Shown in pieces: positions 40,292 through 49,422 of a stretch of DNA of 51,660 bases. Both the position numbers and the translations under genes were made by a program. How positions within the stretch are numbered: position 1 is the first letter of the stretch; each line of letters opens with the position of its first letter. Origin of the DNA: Acidobacteriota bacterium (lineage in GTDB: Bacteria; Acidobacteriota; Terriglobia; Terriglobales; Acidobacteriaceae). The stretch covers positions 1 through 51,660 of the forward strand of contig JABCZC010000034.1 of assembly GCA_013289875.1 (NCBI GenBank), given 5' to 3'. The notes beneath the pieces are model-generated. The model saw only the letters and a program-made list of their open reading frames with translations. It ran no database searches and was not told the origin of the DNA.

Positions 40292-42760
40292 ATGGGTTCC
40301 CTGTTCCAGGATCTTCATTTCGCCTTACGCCAACTCCGGAAGTCTCCGAGCTTTGCCATCACGGCGGTACTCACCCTGGCCCTGGGCATTGGCGCCAATA
40401 CAGCCATCTTCAGCCTGGTCAATTCGCTTCTGCTCAAGCCGCTTCCCGTGACCAATCCCGAGCAGATCGCGACCCTCGCCCCCCGCGACAACAACGGCCC
40501 CCTGCTGCAAACTCTCTCCTGGAACGAGTACAAGCAGGTCCGCGCCGAGGGCAAGAATTCCTTCAGCGACCTCTTCGCATACACCATCTCGCTCGATGGG
40601 CTCGCCGTCAAAGGCCAGCAGCCCGATCGCATCCTCACCACGTATGTGAGCGGAAACTTCTTTGACGGCCTCGCGCTCAAACCCGCCGCCGGCCGGCTCT
40701 TTCTGCCCAATGAAGGCGAGGTCCTCGGCAACGACCCGGTCATCGTGCTCAGCTACGACTACTGGATGAAACGTTTCAACGGCGATATGAGCGTCGTCGG
40801 TCGGCCTGTCAACCTGGATGGACACCCTATGACTATCGTCGGCGTGGCCCCAAAGGGCTTCCACGGTATGTCCAGCTTCCTGAACATGGCTGCCTATTTG
40901 CCGTTGTCCGAGCTTCCCATCGCCGGCACTCCTGCGGACGCGCTGAACAACTGGCAAAACCGGATCTTTATCGTTAACGGGCGTCTCGCTCCGGGCATCA
41001 GTTTCAAACAAGCGTCCGCGGAACTGAACCACGTCGCGCAAAGTATCATGCGTCTGCATCCGGATGTTGAGAAGGGACTCACCATCCAGGCGTTTCCTGA
41101 GCCACAGCTCCGCATCAACCCCGGTGACCCCAATACAATGTTCATCATCGCGGGTCTGTTTCTATCGCTGGCTGTCATGGTGCTGCTGCTGGCTTGCGCG
41201 AATGTTGCCAATCTGGTTCTGGTCCGCGCTACCGTGCGCGAGCGCGAAATGGCCATCCGCACCGCGCTGGGCGCTCGCCGCTCACGCCTCATACGCCAGA
41301 TGATCACCGAAAGCGTCACCCTGGCAATCATCGGCGGAGTCATGGGAGTCGTCCTAGGCAGGTTCGCCAGCGGGGCGCTCAGCCACCTCGACCTGCATGC
41401 CGATCTTCCCGTCCAGTTCACGTTCGACTTCGATTGGCGTATCTTTCTGTACTCCTTCGCCGTCGCTGTGCTGGCCGGCGTCGTCGTCGGAGTCGCGCCC
41501 GCCCTGCGCATCGCCAAGGGCAACGTGAATACAGTCCTCCACGAGGGCGGTCGCGGCGTCACCGGCGGGCGTCATCGTCTGCGCGATAGCCTTGTTGTCC
41601 TGCAGATCGCGGGCTCACTCGTGATGCTTGTGGTCGCCGCTCTCTTTGTACGCAGCCTGTCCGCCATGCAGACCATGGACTTCGGCTTTAAACCGGATCA
41701 CGTACTGAATGTCGCAATCGATTCGAACGAGATCGGCATGACCGATGTCGAGGCCCGCGATCTGGCCGTCCGCATTACCACCAGTCTCCATCAGCTTGCC
41801 GGTGTTGACTATGCCAGCCACGCCAGTTCCACTCCGCTCGGATACTTCAACAGCGGCGGCGACCGCATGATCATTGATGGAGCCTCGCTCCCCGCCAATC
41901 CCGCCGATGCAAACGCTGGCGACAACATCGTTGGGCCTGAGTATTTCAAGGTGATGGGCATCGACCTTCTTAGCGGCCGCGAGTTCACCGACGCCGACAA
42001 TGAGCACGGCGCCGATGTGGCCATCGTCAGTGAAAGCACGGCAAAAAAGTTCTGGCCCCATCAGGACCCCGTGGGCCGCACCTTCCGTATGGCCAGCGAG
42101 AAAGACCGCAAGCTGCGCGTCGTCGGCGTCGCGCGCGACACCGAGTTCCAGATCTTTGGCGGCGCCAAAGCCCAGCCATTCTTCTATATCCCCTATGCGC
42201 AGCACTCGAAAGGGAATAGCCTGATGATTTTCCAGATCAGGTCGCAGCGCGATCTGCTCACTCTCATTCCCGCGGTTGAGAAGACTATCCACGCGCTTGC
42301 TCCTCAGCTTCCCATGTTTCAGGTGCAGACCATGCGCCAGGGCCTCTACACCATGAACGGCCTTTTGCTCTTTCAGATCGGCGCTTCCCTCGCCGCAATC
42401 ATGGGCGGTCTCGGATTGACACTGGCCGTCATCGGCCTCTACGGCGTTGTCTCGTACACCGTGGGCAGGCGAGTGCACGAGATCGGTTTACGTATGGCGC
42501 TTGGCGCCACCCGCGGTCTGGTCTTCCGCATGATCTACCGCCAGTCGATCGCGATTGTCGCATTCGGTCTGGGCATCGGCCTGGCTGTCGCTCTCCTCGT
42601 AGCCAAGGCCGTGAGTGGCTTCGTCATCGTCAGCGTCTGGGATCCTTCGACCTATGCAGGTGTCGGATTAGTCCTGGCGCTCGCAGCCCTTGCTTCGTGT
42701 TATTTCCCTGCGCGACGTGCGATGACAGTGGAACCGATGGTCGCGCTGCGCGAAAGCTAA
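40292..42760 (+). CDS. ADOP-type duplicated ABC permease (MacB/FtsX-like)
   Basis: 822 residues from ATG 40292, with GGAGGG four bases upstream; an ATG 33 nt earlier is in frame but less likely. Two MacB-like periplasmic domain plus FtsX permease halves are fused: helix near residue 20-45 (ITAVLTLALGIGANTAIFSL), a periplasmic domain, FtsX helices around 285-420, then a second periplasmic domain and three C-terminal helices (GLTLAVIGLYGVVSYTVGRR onward). The motif RTALGARRSRLIRQM and its repeat RMALGATRGLVFRM couple to an ATPase. This is the acidobacterial duplicated orphan permease family, for which no dedicated ATPase is encoded nearby; none is here either. The exported substrate is unknown. 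Confidence 0.94.
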   Translation: MGSLFQDLHFALRQLRKSPSFAITAVLTLALGIGANTAIFSLVNSLLLKPLPVTNPEQIATLAPRDNNGPLLQTLSWNEYKQVRAEGKNSFSDLFAYTISLDGLAVKGQQPDRILTTYVSGNFFDGLALKPAAGRLFLPNEGEVLGNDPVIVLSYDYWMKRFNGDMSVVGRPVNLDGHPMTIVGVAPKGFHGMSSFLNMAAYLPLSELPIAGTPADALNNWQNRIFIVNGRLAPGISFKQASAELNHVAQSIMRLHPDVEKGLTIQAFPEPQLRINPGDPNTMFIIAGLFLSLAVMVLLLACANVANLVLVRATVREREMAIRTALGARRSRLIRQMITESVTLAIIGGVMGVVLGRFASGALSHLDLHADLPVQFTFDFDWRIFLYSFAVAVLAGVVVGVAPALRIAKGNVNTVLHEGGRGVTGGRHRLRDSLVVLQIAGSLVMLVVAALFVRSLSAMQTMDFGFKPDHVLNVAIDSNEIGMTDVEARDLAVRITTSLHQLAGVDYASHASSTPLGYFNSGGDRMIIDGASLPANPADANAGDNIVGPEYFKVMGIDLLSGREFTDADNEHGADVAIVSESTAKKFWPHQDPVGRTFRMASEKDRKLRVVGVARDTEFQIFGGAKAQPFFYIPYAQHSKGNSLMIFQIRSQRDLLTLIPAVEKTIHALAPQLPMFQVQTMRQGLYTMNGLLLFQIGASLAAIMGGLGLTLAVIGLYGVVSYTVGRRVHEIGLRMALGATRGLVFRMIYRQSIAIVAFGLGIGLAVALLVAKAVSGFVIVSVWDPSTYAGVGLVLALAALASCYFPARRAMTVEPMVALRES

Positions 42761-42773
42761 CCTTCTGCGGTCC

Positions 42774-42806
42774 CGATTGCAATCGCCGGGGTCCCTCCTG
42801 ACCCCG
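42774..42806. terminator. Palindrome and GC hairpin after the ABC permease
   Basis: A 12-bp palindrome CGATTGCAATCG is followed by CGGGGTC-cctcct-GACCCCG, a 7-bp stem. It lies 14 nt after the permease stop and upstream of the reductase. It may be a terminator without a T-tract, or part of a dispersed intergenic repeat. Confidence 0.4.
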
Positions 42807-42884
42807 CAGTTGGCGAAGGGTGGGAGACAAGGTCTAAACTTCCGCGAGGGGCAGCGAGTAAGCAGCCTGTCACGGCGGAGGCAG

Positions 42885-43799
42885 ATGAAAGCCGCCATCT
42901 ACACAAAACGTGACTCTCGAAAATTTCTCGAACTGGTCGATATCGACCCACCTGTTCCAAAGCCGGGCGAAGTTCTCATCAAGGTCCGGGCTGCTTCGGT
43001 CAATCCTCTTGACTGGCGGCTCAAGTCGCACCGGCCCGGCGTCGACCTCGCCGGCGAGGTCGTATCCATTGGCAGCCGCGTGACCCGTTTCAAGCCCGGC
43101 GATGCAGTCTTCGGGCTCGGCAAAGGCGCTTTCGCCGAGTACGCTCGTGCAAGGGAATCCCAGCTGGCCGCGATGCCGGACAGCCTCACCTTCGAACAGG
43201 CGGCGAGCCTGCCGATCGCCGGACTCACCGCAATCCAGGGGCTGCGCGACAAGGGCAAACTTGCGCCTGGGCAGAACGTGCTTATCAACGGCGCTGCAGG
43301 AGGCGTAGGTACATTCGCCGTACAGATCGCGAGGGCGCTGGGGGCAGAAGTCACCGGCGTCTGCAGCACCAGAAACGTGGAGATGGTCCGATCGCTCGGC
43401 GCTGACTTTGTGGTGGACTACACGCAGCAGGACTTCGCTCAGGAAACAAAGCGATACGATCTCCTTCTCGACAATGTCGGGAACCGCACACTCTCCGATT
43501 TCCGCCGTGTCCTGACCCCGCGTGGCCGCTGCGTGCTGGTCGGTGCGCCGAAGCAGTGGGGCCCGATTCTCCGCGGATTACTTGATGCGATTGTCCGGTC
43601 ATTCATTCTCCGCCAGAATTTCCTTTTCTTCATCGCTAGAGCGAAACCGGAAGATCTCGAGACGTTGAGTAGCTTCGTGCAAACCGGCAGAATGCATCCG
43701 GTAATTGATCGCCGATACCCGCTGAGCAATACGGGCCAAGCTATCGCTTACGTCGAGGAAGGACATGCTCGCGGGAAGGTGCTCATAACCCCGGAGTGA
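42885..43799 (+). CDS. Zinc-free MDR-family NAD(P)-dependent reductase (quinone-reductase type)
   Basis: 304 residues from ATG 42885; the frame is open 36 codons upstream, but the family begins MKAAIY as here. GGAGG lies three bases before the ATG. A GroES-like domain (EVLIKVRAASVNPLDWRLK) is followed by a Rossmann fold with NGAAGGVGTFAVQIAR. The zinc ligands of alcohol dehydrogenases are absent, as in quinone and enone reductases. The C-terminus SNTGQAIAYVEEGHARGKVLI is typical. It probably reduces quinones or enones with NADPH. A second, only distantly similar MDR gene is at 46075-47049. Confidence 0.92.
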   Translation: MKAAIYTKRDSRKFLELVDIDPPVPKPGEVLIKVRAASVNPLDWRLKSHRPGVDLAGEVVSIGSRVTRFKPGDAVFGLGKGAFAEYARARESQLAAMPDSLTFEQAASLPIAGLTAIQGLRDKGKLAPGQNVLINGAAGGVGTFAVQIARALGAEVTGVCSTRNVEMVRSLGADFVVDYTQQDFAQETKRYDLLLDNVGNRTLSDFRRVLTPRGRCVLVGAPKQWGPILRGLLDAIVRSFILRQNFLFFIARAKPEDLETLSSFVQTGRMHPVIDRRYPLSNTGQAIAYVEEGHARGKVLITPE

Positions 43800-43937
43800 A
43801 GGGATGGCCGGGTGGCCCATTCAAGCCCGGTGTTGGTTGAGTCGGAGGGGTGCTGGACCTGCTGGGTGCCCATATCTTCCGGTTTCATCGCCAGATGTGG
43901 GCCGTCGCGCCATACCTAGTATTCTGGTCAGGTAGCC

Positions 43938-45041
43938 ATGGCGTACCCCACAAATAACATCAGGATCAAATCCAGCAGAATCGTCCTTCCTCCGATTTTC
44001 CTCGAGGAAGAAATGCCCATCACCGAGAGCGCTTCCCGCACCGTCTTCGAGGCGCGCCGCCAGATTATCGACATCCTTAATGGCGAAGACGACCGCCTCC
44101 TCGTCGTCGTCGGCCCCTGCTCGATCCACGATCCGGTCGCCGCCCGGGAATACGCGGGTCTTCTCAAAGATGCCATCGCGGAATTTTCCGGCGATCTGCT
44201 CATCGTCATGCGGGTGTACTTCGAGAAGCCGCGTACCACGCTCGGCTGGAAGGGCTTGATCAACGATCCTTTCTTCGATGAATCGTTCCGTATAAGTGAT
44301 GGATTGCGTATCGCCCGCCGCCTCCTCCTCGATCTCGCCGAGATGGGCGTACCGGCCGGCACCGAATTCCTCGACATGATTTCGCCCCAATACCTCTCCG
44401 GCCTCATAAGCTGGGGAGCCATCGGCGCGCGCACAACCGAGAGTCAGGTCCACCGCCAGCTTGCCTCCGGACTCTCCTGCCCGGTTGGCTTCAAGAATGG
44501 CACCTCCGGCAACGTACAGATCGCGATTGAAGCCATTCTCTCGGCGAGCCATCCGCATACCTTCCTGGGAACTTCAGAAACGGGACAATCCGCCATCCTT
44601 CTCACCTCCGGCAACTCGGACTGCCATATCATCCTCCGCGGGGGTCGGGAAATCACCAACTACGATGCAGCCTCCGTCGCTTCGACTATCGGCAAGATGG
44701 AAAAGACCGGTGTCAAACCGCGCATTATGATTGACTGCAGCCATGCAAATAGCGGTAAAGACCATCGCAGACAAGGCTCAGTGTGCCGTGCCGTGTCAGA
44801 ACAGATCTCGAACGGGGAACGCTGCGTCATGGGGGTCATGCTTGAGAGCAATCTCGTTGCCGGATGTCAGACTCTTGTAAACGGCAAGGCGCTTGTCTAC
44901 GGACAGAGCATCACTGACGCCTGCATCGACTGGCCTGAGACCCACACTCTCCTGCACGAACTGGCCGCCGCCGTCCAAAAGAGGCGCGGTCATCCTCATC
45001 CCGAGCAAGTCCGTTCCGCAGAAACGTACATCTCGCAATGA
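43938..45041 (+). CDS. aroG: 3-deoxy-7-phosphoheptulonate synthase, class I
   Basis: 367 residues, typical of type I-alpha DAHP synthases (AroF/G/H). The enzyme condenses phosphoenolpyruvate with erythrose-4-phosphate, the entry to the shikimate pathway. Visible motifs are VVGPCSIHDPVAAREYA, the substrate loop EKPRTTLGWKGLINDP, GTEFLDMISPQYLSG with GAIGARTTESQVHRQLASG, CPVGFKNGT, and the metal site MIDCSHANSGKDH. The N-terminal extension needed for feedback control is present, but I cannot tell which aromatic amino acid controls it. AGGT precedes the ATG. The isozyme letter is uncertain. A 5-bp GCAGG/CCTGC hairpin lies just after the stop. Confidence 0.96.
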   Translation: MAYPTNNIRIKSSRIVLPPIFLEEEMPITESASRTVFEARRQIIDILNGEDDRLLVVVGPCSIHDPVAAREYAGLLKDAIAEFSGDLLIVMRVYFEKPRTTLGWKGLINDPFFDESFRISDGLRIARRLLLDLAEMGVPAGTEFLDMISPQYLSGLISWGAIGARTTESQVHRQLASGLSCPVGFKNGTSGNVQIAIEAILSASHPHTFLGTSETGQSAILLTSGNSDCHIILRGGREITNYDAASVASTIGKMEKTGVKPRIMIDCSHANSGKDHRRQGSVCRAVSEQISNGERCVMGVMLESNLVAGCQTLVNGKALVYGQSITDACIDWPETHTLLHELAAAVQKRRGHPHPEQVRSAETYISQ

Positions 45042-45120
45042 CGTTCCGCAGGTAGCCCCTGCTCTGGATTTTCAGGATCTTAGGGGATGAAAGCGCATCC
45101 TTACCCTGGCAAAGGTGCTA

Positions 45121-45804
45121 ATGATGAAACAGAATTTCGCCGCAATTATCCTCGGCGGGACCGGTCAGGTCGGCGGTGCAGCCGTCGCGGAGCTGCTGGC
45201 AATTCCGGAATGCCGGGAAGTGGTGATGGTCACCAGAAAACCCATTGCGGCGCGATCGCGGGTACGCAACGTCATTCTTGATACCGGCGCTGCTGACTTC
45301 GCCGAGCGTACTGCTGCCCTTGCCCGTGAAATTTTAAGTCAAGGCCCGGTCAGCGCGGTGAGCTGTGTGGGTGTCGGTTCCGGATCGATGCGCTGGAGCG
45401 AAGATGAATTGCAACGACTTGACCTCGGCGTCGTCGGTGCCTTTGCGCGTGGCTGCCATGACGCCGGAATCGCCCAGTTTTGCCTGCTTTCTGCGATAGG
45501 AAGCACAGCCCACAGCCGGTTTCGCTATGCCCGCGTAATGGGCATGAAGGAAGACACCGTGCGTAGCATCGGTTTTACGCGCCTTGCCATCTTTCGCCCC
45601 GGCATCATTGCCGGCAACGCTCATACCCCGGCCTGGATCGGTTGGTTGGGAAGACTCATTCCGGGCCCGTTTGGCAGTATTGATCAGCGAATTCTCGGTC
45701 GCTCAATCGCCGCAGAGATAGCTCTGCACAGTCGAGAGTCTGGTGAAGTTACTCGGGAAAATGCAGCAATGAAAAAACTCGCTGCACAGCTCCAGATAGC
45801 GTGA
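45121..45804 (+). CDS. Atypical SDR, TIP30/HTATIP2-like NAD(P)-binding protein
   Basis: 227 residues from ATG 45121, with AAAGG five bases ahead; ATG 45124 is an equal option. The Rossmann motif ILGGTGQVGGAAVAELL is at the N-terminus. The sequence then follows the atypical short-chain dehydrogenase group with VSCVGVGSGS, FCLLSAIGSTAHSRFRY and TRLAIFRPGIIAGN. Members related to human TIP30 bind NADPH, but many have no known substrate. The usual YxxxK spacing is not clear (Y then K seven residues on), so a catalytic role is uncertain. It follows aroG by 79 nt on the same strand and may be read with it. Confidence 0.85.
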   Translation: MMKQNFAAIILGGTGQVGGAAVAELLAIPECREVVMVTRKPIAARSRVRNVILDTGAADFAERTAALAREILSQGPVSAVSCVGVGSGSMRWSEDELQRLDLGVVGAFARGCHDAGIAQFCLLSAIGSTAHSRFRYARVMGMKEDTVRSIGFTRLAIFRPGIIAGNAHTPAWIGWLGRLIPGPFGSIDQRILGRSIAAEIALHSRESGEVTRENAAMKKLAAQLQIA

Positions 45805-46074
45805 CCTTGAAATTTTTTGCGTGGGTCGTATAACCGGCTTCTCCCACCGTTCCCGCCTGCCGGATCGTTCGCCCGGCACTCGTTTTGATGTAGAAGTATT
45901 GCCGACCTTGCGCCCGGATCGGCTCACTTCCAAGCCCCACTTCACGGCCTCAGACTATCTCTGGCTTACGAGGCACTCAGCCTCCAAGATCGGCAATAGG
46001 AGGATTATTAAGAAGGCGCATCCGCCTGTTGAATTACCATTTGCTGTTGTGAATCTCGTGAAAAGGAGGACTCT

Positions 46075-47049
46075 ATGAAAGCAGCCTGGTACGAAAAACA
46101 GGGACCCGCGCGAGAGGTTCTCACCGTAGGCGATATGCCGGACCCCGCTCCGGGCCCCGGTGAACTTCGCATTCGCATCGCCGCCTCGGGAATCAACCCA
46201 GGCGATATCAGAAAGCGTCAGGACGACTTTGGCTATGGGATGCCGTATCCTCGCGTCATTCCACACAGCGATGGCGCAGGGCAAGTAGATCAGGTTGGTC
46301 ACGGTGTTTCTTCGGAGTGGTTGGGGAAATCCGTGTGGTGCTATGGCGGGCAATCTTATCGCCCGTTTGGTACTGCAGCTGAATTTACCCTCGTCCCGGC
46401 CGCGCAAACCGTTCCTCTATCCGCAAACGCGACCATGGAACAGGGCGCATGCCTTGGCATCCCCGGCATAACAGGCCATCGCGCCGTGCACGTGGCTGGA
46501 CCGGTCAGCGAACGCACGGTACTTGTGCAAGGAGCTGCGGGGTCCGTGGGGTTATGTGCGGTCCAACTGGCCCGTCACGCCGGGGCCCGCGTTATTGGCA
46601 CAATCCGGACGCCAGCGGAGGAACAAACTGCGAGACAGGCAGGAGCGCACGAGGTCCTGGTCAACGACGCGGAACTACCAGCGCACGTAAGAGCCCTCGC
46701 TCCCGAGGGGATTGACCATATTGTCGAAGTCGCATTTGCGGCGAATATCGAGCGTGATGTTGAACTCCTGAAAATGGGCGGATCCGTCGCAAGCTATGCC
46801 ACGAATGCTGGGACTCCGACAATACCTTTCTGGCTCCTGGTGTTCAAGAATATCCAGCTCTTTTTTCTAGGCAGCGATGACTTCACGCCGGAAGCGAAGG
46901 CAGCTGCAGCACGCGACATAAACGCTGCGCTGGAGGCTGACTGGCAGGGCTTCGCGATAGGCGAGCGGATTCCTCTATCGGAGATTGTTCGAGCCCATGA
47001 GCTTGCCGAGCACCCGCAGCATCCAGGACGAGTTGTAGTCACGCTCTAA
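46075..47049 (+). CDS. MDR-family NADPH:quinone reductase
   Basis: 324 residues. AAGGAGG lies about six bases before the ATG, one of the strongest ribosome sites in the window. An N-terminal GroES-like domain (MKAAWYEKQG, ELRIRIAASGINPGDIRKR) is followed by the nucleotide-binding motif VQGAAGSVGLCAVQLARHAGA. The zinc ligands of alcohol dehydrogenase are absent, consistent with the zeta-crystallin/quinone reductase group. The C-terminus PLSEIVRAHELAEHPQHPGRVVVTL fits. It probably reduces quinones or reactive carbonyls. Next come a decayed TetR gene and an SDR. Such reductases are often TetR-controlled, so regulation may once have been shared (inference). Confidence 0.93.
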   Translation: MKAAWYEKQGPAREVLTVGDMPDPAPGPGELRIRIAASGINPGDIRKRQDDFGYGMPYPRVIPHSDGAGQVDQVGHGVSSEWLGKSVWCYGGQSYRPFGTAAEFTLVPAAQTVPLSANATMEQGACLGIPGITGHRAVHVAGPVSERTVLVQGAAGSVGLCAVQLARHAGARVIGTIRTPAEEQTARQAGAHEVLVNDAELPAHVRALAPEGIDHIVEVAFAANIERDVELLKMGGSVASYATNAGTPTIPFWLLVFKNIQLFFLGSDDFTPEAKAAAARDINAALEADWQGFAIGERIPLSEIVRAHELAEHPQHPGRVVVTL

Positions 47050-47138
47050 AAGGACCCGGGTGCGCTTGCAGAGTCGGAGCATGATTTCTCGGAGCGAGTT
47101 TTTCAACAGCCACGCCTGTGGGCGCCAATTGACAATCA

Positions 47139-47288
47139 TCAACTTACTTTCTGGCGAACACTCTTGAGAATCTCCTTCGAGAGCTGCTCATTTTGCAGTG
47201 CGCGAGCCAGCACGACACCGCCGATCAACGCAGCCGACTGGCGGCGGTTTCCTTGGCGGGGTAGCGCATTTTTTCTGCAACCTTCATG
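47139..47288 (-). pseudogene. Remnant of a TetR-family regulator (C-terminal end, frameshifted)
   Basis: The minus strand reads ALIGGVVLARALQNEQLSKE then ILKSVRQKVS and a stop at 47139-47141, the typical C-terminal end of TetR-family repressors. Just upstream and one frame off lies KVAEKMRYPAKETAASRL, which would join it if one base were restored near 47235 (CTGCG for CTGGCG). No N-terminal helix-turn-helix follows further upstream: that frame hits a stop, and then the SDR start is reached. So it is a 5'-truncated, frameshifted gene fragment. Its head-to-head position with the SDR at 47333 fits the usual TetR-target arrangement, now broken. Confidence 0.6.
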
Positions 47289-47332
47289 TACGACGACTAT
47301 CCTAGTTCACGGTCGGTCATCGAGGAGGAATC

Positions 47333-48115
47333 ATGAAGCTCGCAGGCAAGAAGGCTCTCATTACCGGAGGCAACAGCGGCATCGGCCTGGCCACAGCCCG
47401 CCTTTTCATCTCTGAAGGCGCGGAAGTCGCAATTACGGGTCGCGATCAACAGACACTGGATGAAGCGGTCGCCGAGCTGGGATCGAAAGCGCACGGCTAT
47501 CGCGCTGACGTTACGGTTGCGGAGGACCGCAAGAAGCTCTTCGCTGAACTCGCCAAAGACTTTGGCAAACTTGACATCGTCTTCGCCAATGCAGGCATTT
47601 CTGGCAGGACGCCGACTGGCACGACCGACGAAGCCATCTTCGAGAAGGTAGTCCACACCAACCTCAACGGTGCTTTCTTTACCGTCAATGCGGCCGCTCC
47701 TCTCATGAACGACAACGGCAGCATCATCTTCAACGGATCGGTGCACAGTTATCTCGGTCAACCAGGCGTGGCTGCCTACGCTGCCACGAAAGGCGGACTC
47801 GTCTCGATGGCGCGATCCATCGCCGCAGACCTTGCACCGCGCAAGATTCGCGTGAACGTGGTGGCCCCCGGAGCGACGAAGACTCCCATCTGGAAGCGCG
47901 GGGCGCGCGCCAATGCCACGGCAGAGGAATCCGCAAAACTTTCCGACTTCTTCTCTTCTACGGTTCCACTTGCCCGTTGGGGCGAGCCGGAAGATCTGGC
48001 CAAGGCTGTACTTTTTCTTGCCTCGGACGATTCGTCGTACATCAACGCTATCGAGCTGATGGTGGATGGCGGACTGACGGGCGCTCCTTTCGGAGCCGCC
48101 ATTCTTCGCGGCTGA
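47333..48115 (+). CDS. Classical short-chain dehydrogenase/reductase
   Basis: 260 residues. GGAGGAATC precedes the ATG. The cofactor motif TGGNSGIGLATARLF is at residues 11-25, NAG at about 91-93, and the catalytic set is Ser 136, Tyr 149 and Lys 153 (AYAATKGG). The C-terminus has the usual FLASDDSSYINAIELMVDGG. An Arg at the end of the second strand (ITGRD) suggests NADPH. The substrate is unknown. It starts 45 nt from the decayed TetR fragment on the other strand, and the DUF4331 gene begins 22 nt after its stop, so these two are likely co-transcribed. Confidence 0.94.
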   Translation: MKLAGKKALITGGNSGIGLATARLFISEGAEVAITGRDQQTLDEAVAELGSKAHGYRADVTVAEDRKKLFAELAKDFGKLDIVFANAGISGRTPTGTTDEAIFEKVVHTNLNGAFFTVNAAAPLMNDNGSIIFNGSVHSYLGQPGVAAYAATKGGLVSMARSIAADLAPRKIRVNVVAPGATKTPIWKRGARANATAEESAKLSDFFSSTVPLARWGEPEDLAKAVLFLASDDSSYINAIELMVDGGLTGAPFGAAILRG

Positions 48116-48137
48116 CCGTAGGGAAAGGACATTCTGT

Positions 48138-49208
48138 ATGTCACATCACTTCGATACCAGACTGGCGAGGGAAGACCCGAGCCTCAACCTCTGCGACTTC
48201 TATCTCTTTGACGGCCCACCGGGCAGGACAGTGATGGCGATGACCGTTAATCCGGATGTGGGATTGTCGGCTCCGGATACGCTTCATCCAGAAGGGCTCT
48301 ACGCGTTCCGGTTCGACCTGAACGGAGATGCGAGGGAAGAGGTTACGTTCAAGTTCAGGTTTGGTGAACCACGACACGGAGATGGCAGGGAGCATACTCA
48401 CATTCAGCCGTTTGTAGTGCGGAAGGCGACGGGTGAGGATGCTCTTCGTGGTGACGCCGGAGAGAGTCTGGTTGAGGGTGAAACCGGTTCCGTCACGACT
48501 GATTCGGATCTTCGTGCGTATGTTGGGATTGCTCCGGATGTATTTGCGGCCAATGCTGGATTCCGCACATTTATGACTGCTTTCTATCAGGACCACCGCT
48601 ACGATGGGGACGCCTTTCTGCATCAGCAGAATCCCTTTGCGAGGCGGAATGTTACGGCGATTGTGCTGGAAGTGCCGAGCGAACTGATTGGGAAGGGAAA
48701 AATCCACGCATGGGCGACGATCTCCCTCTTTGGCCATGCGCCGGAGGTACAAGTTTCGCGTTGGGGCCTGCCTATGGTTACGCATCTCTTCCTGAACGAC
48801 CCGAGCGATCAGGAGGTGAAAGAACAATTCAATGCGTCGGTTCCGTCTGAAGATCTGGAGCGGTTTGCGAAGTCGATCGCGGATGTTGCGGAGAAGATGA
48901 CGACCTATGCCGGTTCGGCGGCGGACCCGGGTAAATACGGGAAGCTGATCGCTGCACGGCTTTGTCCCAACACGTTGCCTTATGAGCTTGGAACGTCCGC
49001 CGCATTTGAGGTGGCCAGCTTCAATGGACGCGCGCTCGGCGACGATGTGCTGGATGTGATGTTGACGCTGGCGGCCAACAGGCCAATTGCCGATGGACTT
49101 GCTCCCGACCGCCGGCGCATTCGCAAGGATTTCCCGTATTATGGAGCGCCGTATACGGCGGAGGAGCAGGTCGGGGTGACGCCGATGCCGCGCCCGGCTA
49201 AGAAGTAG
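48138..49208 (+). CDS. DUF4331 family protein
   Basis: 356 residues. AAAGGAC lies eight bases before the ATG. The pattern is DUF4331: MSHHFDTRLAREDPSLNLCD with the D-x-x-L-C-D-F-Y-F/L element, TVNPDVGL, the YAFRFDLNGDAREEVTFKFRF strand, and the central FQ-x-H-R-Y-D-G-D-type sequence (YQDHRYDGDAFLHQQNPFA). It lacks the signal peptide seen in many DUF4331 proteins, so this one is probably cytosolic. The function is unknown; beta-propeller- or phytase-like folds have been proposed for related groups, and I do not rely on that. It follows the SDR by 22 nt. About 490 nt without an intact known gene follow it. Confidence 0.85.
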   Translation: MSHHFDTRLAREDPSLNLCDFYLFDGPPGRTVMAMTVNPDVGLSAPDTLHPEGLYAFRFDLNGDAREEVTFKFRFGEPRHGDGREHTHIQPFVVRKATGEDALRGDAGESLVEGETGSVTTDSDLRAYVGIAPDVFAANAGFRTFMTAFYQDHRYDGDAFLHQQNPFARRNVTAIVLEVPSELIGKGKIHAWATISLFGHAPEVQVSRWGLPMVTHLFLNDPSDQEVKEQFNASVPSEDLERFAKSIADVAEKMTTYAGSAADPGKYGKLIAARLCPNTLPYELGTSAAFEVASFNGRALGDDVLDVMLTLAANRPIADGLAPDRRRIRKDFPYYGAPYTAEEQVGVTPMPRPAKK

Positions 49209-49241
49209 GCGGGAAGCGACGCTCGAGAATGATGTTTGGGA

Positions 49242-49376
49242 TCAGGGCGCTTCCGTGGGCAGCTGGTATTCGAGATCGTTGCTGTGCTTGCCTTCGGCGA
49301 TGATCGGAAGCCAGGGAGGGGGCGCGGGGAGGGAACGGCCCAGCATCAGTCGGTGCCAAATCGCCAAGTCACTCAT
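49242..49376 (-). pseudogene. 44-codon frame, likely C-terminal gene remnant
   Basis: The minus strand reads MSDLAIWHRLMLGRSLPAPP, then PWLPIIAEGKHSNDLEYQLP and TEAP before a stop. The sequence looks natural (Trp, Pro and acidic composition of a real C-terminus) but matches no family I know. There is no ribosome site. The ATG overlaps a stop in the upstream frame (ATGAGTGA), whose last residues, SDEPTLEDLSDFDE, also look protein-like. This could be a frameshifted tail of one gene or two tiny coupled frames. Confidence 0.35.
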
Positions 49377-49422
49377 CGAAGTCGGATAGGTCCTCAAGAG
49401 TCGGCTCGTCGGAAGCGGTCCA

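Noticed and set aside
45749..45940. 63-codon minus frame downstream of the TIP30-like gene
   Set aside because: It overlaps the end of that gene, and I find no family match or start signal.
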